Shown here piece by piece: positions 1-7,672 of a DNA stretch of 61,631 nt. Each line of letters starts with the position of its first letter. The first letter of the stretch is position 1. Made by a program: the position numbers and the translations under genes. The DNA is from Bryobacterales bacterium (GTDB taxonomy: Bacteria > Acidobacteriota > Terriglobia > Bryobacterales > Bryobacteraceae). The stretch spans positions 1 to 61,631 of the forward strand of contig PLOR01000046.1 in assembly GCA_003142185.1 (NCBI GenBank). The letters are read 5' to 3'. Below the pieces are notes generated by a model, which was not told the origin of the DNA, searched no databases, and saw nothing but the letters and a program-made list of their open reading frames with translations.

Positions 1-13
1 TACCGATGTGTTG

Positions 14-43
14 CGGCACGACTGAAGCCGTGCCCTGATACAA
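14..43 (+). repeat. REP-like palindrome, family S (copy 1)
   Basis: A short palindrome (GGCACG-ACTGAAG-CCGTGCC) followed by CTGATACAA. The same unit recurs at 13490-13519, 46618-46647 and, inverted, at 40868-40899 and 46501-46533. All copies are intergenic. This one lies just beyond the 3' end of the Mg2+-ATPase gene. Confidence 0.7.
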
Positions 44-94
44 AGCCAGCCGTGGAGTTCCCGCTTCCATGTCTCACACCCACGGCAGTGAGCG

Positions 95-2869
95 TTAGAT
101 CCATTTCTTCCGCAGCAACCAGACTTTGATCACCTGCGTAAGGCCCATATAGCTCAGCAGGGTCAGCATCAGGATCGGCCAGTACATCCGCGGCAGGCTG
201 GTGAGCCCCAGCGAAGGCGCCAGCGGGGAATCAGGCAACCACATCCCCAGGGCCATGATGGAAATCGTGGTCACCGTCAGCGGCCAACTCGCCCGGCTCT
301 GCAGGAAGGGAATCTTATTGGTGCGAATGACGTGGATGATCAAAGTCTGCGTCATCAGCGACTCGACGAACCAGCCGGTCTGAAACACCGACGCGCGGGA
401 AGGGTCCCAGCAGTGGAAGACCCAGAGCATGACGAAGAAAGTCGTGTAGTCGAAAATCGAGCTGATGGGGCCGATGAAAAGGATAAACCGCTTGATCTCA
501 TCGATGTTCCAGGGCCGCGGCCGCGCCACCTGCTCTTCGTCCACCGCGTCGATGGGGATCGGCACTTGCGAGAAATCGTACAGGAGGTTGTTGGTCAACA
601 CCTGGATCGGAGCCATCGGAATGAAAGGGAGAAAGGCGCTGGCTCCCAGGACGCTGAACATGTTGCCGAAGTTGGAACTCGCCCCCATGCGGATGTACTT
701 GAGAATGTTAGCGAAGACTTTGCGGCCCTCGATGACTCCCCCTTCCAGCACCATGAGGTCCTTTTCGAGCAGGATCAGATCCGCCGACTCCTTGGCGATG
801 TCGGTAGCCGTGTCGACCGAGATGCCGATGTCCGCAGCTCGCAAGGCGGGAGCATCGTTGATGCCGTCGCCCATGAATCCGACGACGTGGCCCTTGCCCC
901 GGAGAGCGCGAATGACCCGCTGCTTGTGGGCGGGAGAGAGGCGGGCGAACAGCGTGGTCTTCTCGGCCGCATCGGCCAGCTCGGGATCGGGCATTTTCTC
1001 GATGTCCGCGCCCAGCAGCATGGGATCGGCCGAAAGTCCCACGTCCTTGCACACCTTGCGGCTGATCAGATCGTTGTCGCCGGTGAGAATCTTAACTCCG
1101 ACGCCATGCTTGTGAAGGGCCTCGATGGCAGGTCCCGCGGTGTTCTTGGGCGGGTCCAGAAACGCGACGTACCCTTTGAGCACAAGGTCGCGTTCATCAT
1201 CCTTCGAGCAGGCCAGTTTGCCCGGCAGTTCCTTTCTTGCCACTGCCAGCACCCGGAAGCCGTCGTTGCTGAGGCTCGCGTACTCTTCCTTCAGCCCGAC
1301 CATCAGGTTGGGGTCCATCGGCGACAGTTTCCCGTCAAGCTCGAATTGAGAGCATTGTTGGAAGACCTCTTCCGGGGCTCCCTTGGTGAGGAGGATTGCT
1401 TTGCCTTCGGGATCTTCCACGAGTACGGACATCATGCGCCGCGTGAAGTCGAAAGGGAGCTCGTCCAGCTTCTTGTGCTTCTCGACCACCGCTTTCTCGT
1501 GGAAATCGGGGCTATCCAGGATGGCCACGTCGAGCAGGTTCTTGAGGCCCGTTTGAAAGTAGCTAATCAGGTAGCCATCCAGCAGCACTTCCTCGGTTTC
1601 CCGGCCGGCCACGTTGCAATGCCGCTGGAGGACGACGCGATCCTCGGTCAGCGTGCCAGTTTTGTCGGTACACAGAACATCCATCCCGCCGAAGTTCTGA
1701 ATGGCGTTGAGGCGCTTGACGATCACCTTCCTGCGGCTCATGGCGAGCGCACCCTTGGCGAGACAGACGGAGACGATCATGGGCAGCATTTCGGGGGTGA
1801 GGCCCACAGCCACCGCCATCGCAAAGAAAAAGGCGCTTTTCCAATCGTGCTTGGTGAACCCGTTGATGAGGAATACCAGGGGCACCATCACCGCCATGAG
1901 CCGGATCATGAGCCATGTGAAGCCGCTAAGACCCCGGTCGAAGCTGGTCGGCGCCTGGGCCTCCGTGATCGAGCCGGCCATACTGCCAAGATAGGTGTGG
2001 ACACCCGTAGTAACGACGACCGCGGCCGCGGTGCCGCTCTGGACGCTGGTTCCCATGAAGCAGGTGTTCTTGATTTCAGTCGGTGAGGTTGAGACCTCCG
2101 TCTTGGTTTCAGGGTCGTGAAACTTCTCGACAGGGAGCGACTCCCCGGTGAGGCTACCCTGGCTAACGAAGAGGTCTTTGCAGGAGAGCACCCGCACGTC
2201 GCCGGGGATCATGTCGCCGGCGGACAGCTTAATGACATCCCCTGGCACCAGGTCACGAAGCGGCATCTCCTTCGCGCCGCCATCCCGAATGACGGTAGCT
2301 GTCACATGGATCATGGCCTTGAGCTTCGCGGCAGCCGAGTCTGCCCGCGCCTCCTGGATGAAGCGGAGCGCGACGCTGAGCACCACCATGCCCGCCATCA
2401 CGGTCCCCGCGCGCGCGTCGCCCGTGGAGAACGAAACCGCCGATAAGGTCGCCAGCAGGACCACCAGCGGGTTGCGGATGATTTTCATCAGACGCAGGAA
2501 CCAGCCTTGCTGGCGCTCCTGCGCCACTTCATTCGGACCGGTGGTGCGTGCGCGCTCTTCGGCCTCGGTTTGTGTCAGGCCCGCCGCAGTCGTCCGCAGA
2601 GACTGGAGCAGCTCTTCGCCGTCCTTCCCGGCGGCGTCGAGGACGGCGGGTGAAACTCGGATGGCCTGGTGCTTCGCCTTGGTGGCAGTCGCCGGCTGGT
2701 CCGGGCGCGCCGGTGGCTCCGCATGGCTCGGGCCCGCAGCCCCGGCAGCATTGACTAAATCCACTGGTGTCCTATCCGCATCGGGGGTCGTCACGGTGAC
2801 TGCCGTGGGTTTTCGAGATGGTTCCAATGGGTGGACATCGCGGAGGTTTGGATGACAATCCAATGACAA
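95..2869 (-). CDS. mgtA: Magnesium-translocating P-type ATPase (P3B, MgtA/MgtB type)
   Basis: Inner-membrane ATPase that imports Mg2+ using ATP. Seen in the 924-aa product: actuator-domain TGES at about 241-244, the LTPEMLP membrane motif near 357-363 typical of Mg2+ pumps, the phosphorylation motif DKTGT at 402-406, a GDGINDAP hinge motif and a C-terminal set of membrane helices. The reading frame begins with TTG at 2869; the first internal Met is only at about residue 128, so a non-ATG start is needed. The first ~65 residues are an Ala/Pro/Thr-rich extension without family similarity, so the true start may lie at a GTG further in. No Mg2+ riboswitch or leader is recognisable upstream, and the gene stands alone. 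Confidence 0.93.
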   Translation of the reverse strand: MSLDCHPNLRDVHPLEPSRKPTAVTVTTPDADRTPVDLVNAAGAAGPSHAEPPARPDQPATATKAKHQAIRVSPAVLDAAGKDGEELLQSLRTTAAGLTQTEAEERARTTGPNEVAQERQQGWFLRLMKIIRNPLVVLLATLSAVSFSTGDARAGTVMAGMVVLSVALRFIQEARADSAAAKLKAMIHVTATVIRDGGAKEMPLRDLVPGDVIKLSAGDMIPGDVRVLSCKDLFVSQGSLTGESLPVEKFHDPETKTEVSTSPTEIKNTCFMGTSVQSGTAAAVVVTTGVHTYLGSMAGSITEAQAPTSFDRGLSGFTWLMIRLMAVMVPLVFLINGFTKHDWKSAFFFAMAVAVGLTPEMLPMIVSVCLAKGALAMSRRKVIVKRLNAIQNFGGMDVLCTDKTGTLTEDRVVLQRHCNVAGRETEEVLLDGYLISYFQTGLKNLLDVAILDSPDFHEKAVVEKHKKLDELPFDFTRRMMSVLVEDPEGKAILLTKGAPEEVFQQCSQFELDGKLSPMDPNLMVGLKEEYASLSNDGFRVLAVARKELPGKLACSKDDERDLVLKGYVAFLDPPKNTAGPAIEALHKHGVGVKILTGDNDLISRKVCKDVGLSADPMLLGADIEKMPDPELADAAEKTTLFARLSPAHKQRVIRALRGKGHVVGFMGDGINDAPALRAADIGISVDTATDIAKESADLILLEKDLMVLEGGVIEGRKVFANILKYIRMGASSNFGNMFSVLGASAFLPFIPMAPIQVLTNNLLYDFSQVPIPIDAVDEEQVARPRPWNIDEIKRFILFIGPISSIFDYTTFFVMLWVFHCWDPSRASVFQTGWFVESLMTQTLIIHVIRTNKIPFLQSRASWPLTVTTISIMALGMWLPDSPLAPSLGLTSLPRMYWPILMLTLLSYMGLTQVIKVWLLRKKWI

Positions 2870-3232
2870 GTAACGTTGCTATTGAAGCGGCGCGTCAACC
2901 GTGGCTCGCTCCTGCAATCCGGCAGCCAGGACGAAGCCGGATGGCTTATCTGGGTCGGCGTCGTGGTTCGGCTCCTTTGCTCTCCTGACCTTGCGGCATT
3001 TCTTGCCTTACGGAGGGCAGGACTTGCCCATACGTAACAACCGGTCGGGCCATCTTAGGCATCACGGAAGAAGTAAGCCAACTGGGCCGCTCTTCCGAGT
3101 ACATCGTGTTCCCAGACACGCTTCCACACGTTGGCAGCCAAATCCGGCAACTTAATAGAACGTCTCCCGGTTCGCCATTCCGCCTGGGGCGTCTTCATCT
3201 TGACCTATCAGCTTAACCCACGGACGCCGGCC
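2870..3232. other. Intergenic region, no gene seen
   Basis: 363 bases between mgtA and the DedA-type gene. A short open frame at 2901-3155 has no ribosome binding site or family-like sequence. I see no clear terminator, RNA gene or repeat from the dispersed families. Confidence 0.5.
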
Positions 3233-3832
3233 TTACTGGACCGGCGCCCGGCGTAGATACATGAGTAGCAGATATCCGAAAACGATGGCCGCCAGCAGTG
3301 CTGCAATCGCCCAAGTCAAGTCACCCAGCACTCCGTATAGGGACATCACACGATCACTGAAGAACCATCCCAAGGAGATAAAGACGGCCGCGCCAGTGAG
3401 TTCACCCAAAATGTCCCAGAAAAGGAATCGGTGCCACGGGTAGCCGGCCGTGCCGCTGGCCAGGTTGATCCAGGGTCCCAGGGGAGTAAGCAGCCAGCGG
3501 GTGATAAAGATACCGGAGCCGCCCCAGGCTTTCACTTTGGCTTCCATGGCCTGCAGGCTGACACGCTTTCCTAACAGGCCGCTGAGCTTGGTCACGATAG
3601 CCGGCCCTCCCCACCGGCCGATGGCGTAGCCGGCCTGATCGCCGAGGACGGAACCGGCGCCGGCCGCGCCAATCGCCCACCAGAGGTTCATGCCACCTTG
3701 CGAAATCATCGAGCCCGCGACAATCAGAAGGAGCGTAATGGGCAGCGGCACTCCGAGAGCCGCAATGGCCACGATTCCGAAAAGGGCCGGCACGCCGTAC
3801 TGGGATACCGCTGCGAGAAGTTGATCGCTCAT
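3233..3832 (-). CDS. DedA-family (SNARE-associated/VTT domain) membrane protein
   Basis: Predicted 199-aa integral membrane protein. The start is set at the ATG whose first base overlaps the stop of the upstream gene (ATGA at 3829-3832), which suggests translational coupling. The protein opens with a hydrophobic segment and has the family-style region 'GSVLGDQAGYAIGRWGG' and 'FITRWLLTPLGP', where an acidic residue and Arg/Pro sit within membrane-proximal helices. The C-terminus has two further helices. DedA proteins act in envelope homeostasis and lipid (undecaprenyl phosphate or phospholipid) flipping; the substrate of this one cannot be told. Length is normal for the family. Confidence 0.85.
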   Translation of the reverse strand: MSDQLLAAVSQYGVPALFGIVAIAALGVPLPITLLLIVAGSMISQGGMNLWWAIGAAGAGSVLGDQAGYAIGRWGGPAIVTKLSGLLGKRVSLQAMEAKVKAWGGSGIFITRWLLTPLGPWINLASGTAGYPWHRFLFWDILGELTGAAVFISLGWFFSDRVMSLYGVLGDLTWAIAALLAAIVFGYLLLMYLRRAPVQ

Positions 3833-4173
3833 CGCGGTTGGCCGCCCGGTGATTGCTCGGCGGCATCGATAGCGCGTTGCAGTTGGGCTATCAGTTGAGA
3901 AACGGGGCGGTTCAGCTCGCGGGCGATGTGACGCACCGATCGCCGGTCGTGCGGCTCCAGCGGACGAACCCCAATCGCTTGAAACAGCACGGAGGCGGGG
4001 ACGTGGTGGGTATGGGCGACAAATGGGACCGACATCCATTCCCGGATGGGCTCATTTGCGGTGTGAATCTGCCGCACCCGCCGGCCGGCCCTGGAGGCAA
4101 AGATGATAGTGCCCGCCATCGCCAGCACGAAGGCGAGTCCAAGAGCCAGTGTGCGCCGCCAACTTTTGCCCAC
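3829..4173 (-). CDS. Small single-pass membrane protein coupled to DedA
   Basis: A 114-aa product starting at GTG. One N-terminal hydrophobic segment (about residues 8-27) is followed by basic residues and a soluble part containing 'HTHHVPASVLFQAIG' and 'PVSQLIAQLQRAI'. That part looks like a short helical domain placed on the cytoplasmic side. It overlaps the DedA-type gene by 4 bases (ATGA), so the two are probably one transcript and co-translated. No named family is claimed. The pairing suggests an accessory subunit for the DedA protein, which is inference. Confidence 0.65.
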   Translation of the reverse strand: MGKSWRRTLALGLAFVLAMAGTIIFASRAGRRVRQIHTANEPIREWMSVPFVAHTHHVPASVLFQAIGVRPLEPHDRRSVRHIARELNRPVSQLIAQLQRAIDAAEQSPGGQPR

Positions 4174-4425
4174 AATTCAATATAGCTAAGGCCGGCGAGA
4201 ATCGGCGGCATTGCATGGCGCTCGACGCCCGGCGCGAAAGCCACGTGCAGAATCCGCCACGACGAGTGCAGGCTTTGCTCCGCCAGCCAGCCGTCAAACC
4301 CGTATTCCGCGACGATCATCGCCAGGCCCTCAAATCCAGCCCTCGTCACCGTTTTCACCGGAACGGTAGCGCGCGTGCTGTAACTCGTGCAATGCCGTTG
4401 AAAACGGCAGTCCCGGAAGGAAATC

Positions 4426-4884
4426 ATGAGGACATACTCAGCCACTGCAATCACCGGCGCCGTCTTAACGACGCTTCTCTTCGCGTTCTCCGCCTTCGCG
4501 CACGACCACACCGCCCTGAACGGCACTTGGACGCTGGTGCCCGCCAGAAGCGATTTTGCCGGTCAGCCCGTCGTTCAAACCGGCACTGTGACGATTAACG
4601 AGCGGCAGGGCATCATCACCGTCTCTCGCAATTTCGTGTATGAAGGCGCCACCGAGACCTTCTTCTACCGCGACATCACCGACGCCAATAACAACGCCAC
4701 GATTCACACCGGTAAAGACCTCAAGAGCAAAACCAGTTGGGATCATGACGTGCTGAAGGTGACGACCACGCAAGACGGTGCGATTACCATCGAAAGTTAC
4801 ACCCTTGCGGCGGATGGCACCATGCTGGTCAGCGTTGTAAGACCTGAGCACAAGCCGATTACCCTCGTCTTCCAGCACAAATAG
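4426..4884 (+). CDS. Small secreted protein of unknown function
   Basis: 152 aa. The ATG is preceded by a good GGAAGGAA site. A classical signal peptide covers roughly residues 1-25 (hydrophobic core, then AFA-HDH). The mature part begins with an 'LNGTWTLVPARSDF' motif, a lipocalin-like opening often seen in small secreted acidobacterial proteins, followed by alternating beta-rich sequence. No cysteines and no catalytic motif are evident. A periplasmic beta-barrel binding protein is a reasonable guess only. Confidence 0.75.
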   Translation: MRTYSATAITGAVLTTLLFAFSAFAHDHTALNGTWTLVPARSDFAGQPVVQTGTVTINERQGIITVSRNFVYEGATETFFYRDITDANNNATIHTGKDLKSKTSWDHDVLKVTTTQDGAITIESYTLAADGTMLVSVVRPEHKPITLVFQHK

Positions 4885-5032
4885 AGGGAATTGCCCGGAG
4901 CAGTTCTTGCCTTGTGGTCGGCAGGACTTGCACATAAGGGCCTGCCGGGGCCTGGCGTGATCCACCTTGGGCCCGCAATATTCAGCTTTGGCCTTCAACC
5001 TGCACGCACTGGGGTTTGGAAGAGGTGAGAAA

Positions 5033-5113
5033 GTGACGACTATATTGATTGTTCTTTTGGTGTTGTTTCTGCTCGGTGGCGGCGGCTGGGGTTACTCTCG
5101 TTTTCGCGGCTAG
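5033..5113 (+). CDS. Tiny hydrophobic protein, DUF3309-like
   Basis: A 26-aa frame starting with GTG after AGAGGTGAG. The product is a single hydrophobic helix rich in Ile/Leu/Val followed by a Gly-rich stretch and 'WGYSRFRG'. This resembles the first half of DUF3309-type peptides (usually about 50 aa with a second helix). The second half is missing here, so it may be a short variant or a truncated copy. It sits upstream of other small envelope proteins in the same orientation. Confidence 0.45.
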   Translation: MTTILIVLLVLFLLGGGGWGYSRFRG

Positions 5114-5245
5114 CGCTGGCTGGCCATTTGGCGTGGCCTGGCGAATTGAAGCCAGGAGGCGGGTAGAAGCTGAGCCACCATCCTGCGAGCTGGCTCAGCG
5201 AGGCTTCGTAGAGGATCGTGATGCAGGTAGTGTTGGAGATCGATC

Positions 5246-5827
5246 ATGAGTATATCGGCAATAAGCACAACAGGATGGGTCTTAGTCATTGCTTTCGTGG
5301 TGGTGTTAGCCGCAGGTGTCGCCGTGTTCTTGTCGCAGCGGAAGCGCCGGACGGAAAGACTGCGCACTCAGTTCGGTGGCGCTGAGTATGCCCGCGCCGT
5401 GGAGAAAGACGGCGACCGGCGGCATGCGGAAGCCGCGCTCGAAGAGCGCACACAACGAGTCGAGAGGTTTCACGTCCGGCCGCTGGCGGCGGCAGATCGA
5501 GCGCGCTTCGTAAAGTCCTGGAGCGAGGTACAGGCGCGCTTCGTCGACGGCCCAGCCGGTGCGGTTACGGCAGCGGACCAACTGCTGGGCGATGTGCTAT
5601 CCACGCGGGGCTATCCGACAACCGGATTTGAACAGCAGGCGGCAGATATCTCCGTGGATCATCCACTGGTTCTGGCAAACTATCGTAAAGCTCACGAAAT
5701 CGCGCTGCAACAGACGCGGGGGGAGGCCAGCACGGAAGAACTGCGCCAGGCAATGGTTCACTACCGGACGCTTTTCGAGGAACTGGTCAGCGAGCCGGAG
5801 ATGCCGCTAGCCAGGGCCGCATCATAA
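5246..5827 (+). CDS. Single-pass membrane protein of unknown function
   Basis: 193 aa; the ATG follows a GGAG site. One transmembrane helix lies at about residues 8-29, then a basic Lys/Arg cluster (QRKRRTERLR), then a long mainly helical cytoplasmic domain rich in Glu/Arg/Ala. There are conserved-looking segments such as 'RFVKSWSEVQARFVDGP' and 'AMVHYRTLFEELV'. Similar proteins often accompany small stress-related membrane proteins. Here the following genes (56-aa membrane protein, BON lipoprotein) are co-oriented with gaps of 13 and 36 bases, so an operon is likely. Confidence 0.7.
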   Translation: MSISAISTTGWVLVIAFVVVLAAGVAVFLSQRKRRTERLRTQFGGAEYARAVEKDGDRRHAEAALEERTQRVERFHVRPLAAADRARFVKSWSEVQARFVDGPAGAVTAADQLLGDVLSTRGYPTTGFEQQAADISVDHPLVLANYRKAHEIALQQTRGEASTEELRQAMVHYRTLFEELVSEPEMPLARAAS

Positions 5828-5840
5828 GTAAGGAATTACC

Positions 5841-6011
5841 ATGTCATTCGGGATTTACATTGTCGGCTTCTTGATATTGATCGGCGGGCTGATCTATGCG
5901 GCCGTGATACTGCATATCGCCGCGCATTGGATCGCAGTGGGTTCAATCGTGCTGTTAGGCCTTGCGATTCTGAAGGGTGTCCAAGCCACGCGTGGAAAAG
6001 ATCCTTCGTAA
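5841..6011 (+). CDS. 56-aa two-helix membrane protein
   Basis: ATG at 5841 with an AAGGA site, 13 bases after the preceding stop; TAA at 6009-6011. The product has two hydrophobic helices (about residues 4-24 and 30-46) and a charged tail ending 'TRGKDPS'. It is a clean small gene between two larger genes of the same operon. The family is not recognised; small DUF-type envelope proteins of this shape are common next to BON-domain genes. Confidence 0.65.
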   Translation: MSFGIYIVGFLILIGGLIYAAVILHIAAHWIAVGSIVLLGLAILKGVQATRGKDPS

Positions 6012-6047
6012 TAAGAGTACGAAGGGATCAAAAGGAAAAAGACGAAA

Positions 6048-6596
6048 ATGAAAATGTTCAAATCGTGTTTGTCCCTGTTGGCGGCGGTGGTCATCGGGAC
6101 TCTGATCGGGTGCTCGGCGACGTCCACGAAGACAGCCGACGTTTCTGCCAGCCTCCGCACATCGCTGGATAAGGCTGGCTATAAAGATGTCTCGGTAAGT
6201 CAGGATCGCGATAAGGGCGTCGTGACCCTGGGTGGGCACGTAGCGGCAGACGGTGACAAGTCGCAAGCCGAATCCATTGCAAGGTCCATCGCCGGCGCTC
6301 AAGTTGTGTCAAACGAGATTGCGGTGATCCCTCCCGGTTCCGGGAGCGATGCCAAAAACGTAAACGCGGACCTGGACAAGGGCATTGCGAACAACCTGGA
6401 TGCGGCTCTCATTACAGGAAAGCTGCATGATAGCGTAAAATACGCGGTTAAGAATGAGGTTGTCACACTGACTGGCGATGTCGACTCTCAGTCGACGCGC
6501 GCGCGGGCCCAAGATATCGCAGCGGCGGTCCCGAACGTGCAGCAGGTGGTGAACGAGTTGCAGGTTAAAGCGCAAAAGGCCACTTCGTCGAACTAG
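6048..6596 (+). CDS. BON-domain lipoprotein (two BON repeats)
   Basis: 182 aa. The N-terminus is a lipoprotein signal with lipobox LIGC at about residues 19-22, so the mature protein is a periplasmic lipoprotein. Two BON domains follow (roughly residues 30-95 and 105-172). Each has the amphipathic helix plus 'GVVTLGGHV' or 'EVVTLTGDV' strand and a repeated '(A)QVVSNEI / VQQVVNELQV' ending. BON domains bind phospholipid and stabilise the outer membrane under osmotic stress (OsmY/DolP family knowledge). It closes a cluster of small envelope genes. Its TAG stop is immediately joined to a dispersed ~115-bp repeat. Confidence 0.85.
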   Translation: MKMFKSCLSLLAAVVIGTLIGCSATSTKTADVSASLRTSLDKAGYKDVSVSQDRDKGVVTLGGHVAADGDKSQAESIARSIAGAQVVSNEIAVIPPGSGSDAKNVNADLDKGIANNLDAALITGKLHDSVKYAVKNEVVTLTGDVDSQSTRARAQDIAAAVPNVQQVVNELQVKAQKATSSN

Positions 6597-6709
6597 GTCT
6601 CCGACCTTGTGATGTAGCGCTCTATACTGGAGCGCGGCGCGCCTCCGAATGAAGCCGCGCCCATAGGGAGCGTTGCTTTCGATAGAACCGAATCTGCCGG
6701 TCGAAGACC
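6595..6709 (-). repeat. Dispersed ~120-bp intergenic repeat, family T (copy B)
   Basis: Reverse-complement copy of the element at 13561-13684. Both share GGTCTTCGACCGGCAGATTC, then TCGAAAG, CGCTCCCTATGG, GCGGCT, ATTCGGA/GTTCGGA, a diverged centre, and GCGCTACATCACA plus GGTCGNAGACC at the other end. One edge starts within the stop codon of the BON gene. Partial copies lie at 27151-27172 and near 37710-37735. Confidence 0.75.
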
Positions 6710-6733
6710 TAGCGACTGACAAGCCGCCGGCTC

Positions 6734-7672
6734 TCAGGCGGGTCCTTCTTCCATGGCCCGTTCGTACACATAGCCGGCGGCGACTACGTCCTCAATGGCG
6801 AGCCCGTTGGACTTGAAAATGGTCAGTTCGCCGGCGCGGGTGCGGCCGGGGCGGCCTGCGACGAGTTCCTGCAACTCCACCACGCGGCTCCAATCTTCCT
6901 CGCTGAAGGCGAGCAGCAGGTCGCCCGACTCCAGGCGGGATTGCTCGCGGCTATCCACCACGAGCAGCCCTGCGCGTTGCACCAGTTCGGCCGGAATCTC
7001 TCGCCGCTTGGCCTGGTTGGATCCCATGGCGTTGACGTGCGCGCCATCAGCCAGCCACTCGGAGGCCACCACAGGCGCGCTGGAGCTAGTCGCGGTGACC
7101 AACACGTCGGCGCCGCGCACGGCTTCTTCGGCGGTGGCGGACGCTTCGACCAGTGTCCCGAACGAGCGCGCGCAATCGGCGGCGAACGATTCGCGTTTCT
7201 CCGCCGACCGGCTCCAAACGCGGACGCGCTCGAACCGCCGCACGGCGAGCATGGCTTCCACCTGCGCGCGCGCCTGAAAACCGCTGCCGATCACGGCCAG
7301 CGTGCGGGCGTCCGGCCGCGCCAGCAGATCGGTGGCCAGGCCGCTGGCGGCGCCGGTGCGAATCTGTCCAAGCGAATTCGCTTCCAGAATTGCCAGCAGC
7401 GCGGCATCGGCGGCGCGGTAGAGAAGGAAGCGGAAATGCGGCTCGTGCCCCGGATTGGTCGAATACACTTTGATGCCGTAATAAGCGCCGTCGGCGCCGG
7501 CCATGTAATGCAGCGCGGAGCGGGTGGGGAGAATCAGCCGCCGCCGTGGATGATTGATCGCCTCGCCGCGAGCCAGGCGGGCGAACGCGGCCCGCACGAG
7601 GGCAATGCATTCGCCCATCGGCAGCAGGCGCTCGACGTCAGCTTCCGTCAGATACAGCGGCTTCGAACTCAT
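6734..7672 (-). CDS. Ornithine cyclodeaminase / mu-crystallin family dehydrogenase
   Basis: 312-aa NAD(P)-dependent enzyme of the OCD/mu-crystallin family. The start is the ATG in the ATGA overlap (7669-7672) with the upstream ABC-F gene; the frame is open for 12 more codons but coupling favours this start. Seen: 'HPRRRLILP' and 'YYGIKVYSTNPG' in the substrate domain, then the Rossmann region with 'AVIGSGFQARAQVEAM' at about residues 127-142. The family includes ornithine cyclodeaminases, alanine dehydrogenases and cyclic-imine (ketimine) reductases. Residues alone do not decide the substrate, so the specific reaction is left open. Confidence 0.85.
   Translation of the reverse strand: MSSKPLYLTEADVERLLPMGECIALVRAAFARLARGEAINHPRRRLILPTRSALHYMAGADGAYYGIKVYSTNPGHEPHFRFLLYRAADAALLAILEANSLGQIRTGAASGLATDLLARPDARTLAVIGSGFQARAQVEAMLAVRRFERVRVWSRSAEKRESFAADCARSFGTLVEASATAEEAVRGADVLVTATSSSAPVVASEWLADGAHVNAMGSNQAKRREIPAELVQRAGLLVVDSREQSRLESGDLLLAFSEEDWSRVVELQELVAGRPGRTRAGELTIFKSNGLAIEDVVAAGYVYERAMEEGPA

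Noticed and set aside
332-2086. Long open frame on the plus strand opposite mgtA
   Set aside because: It is antisense to the well-supported Mg2+-ATPase, has Arg/His-rich composition and no family-like sequence; it is a shadow of GC-rich codon use.
2901-3155. 84-codon frame after mgtA
   Set aside because: No ribosome binding site, no hydrophobic or domain pattern, stands alone in a gap.
3912-4526. 204-codon minus-strand frame overlapping the DedA partner gene
   Set aside because: It overlaps the better supported 114-aa gene in another frame. Its middle part (coding IVAEYGFDGWLAEQ) looked protein-like, but no start signal or family was found.
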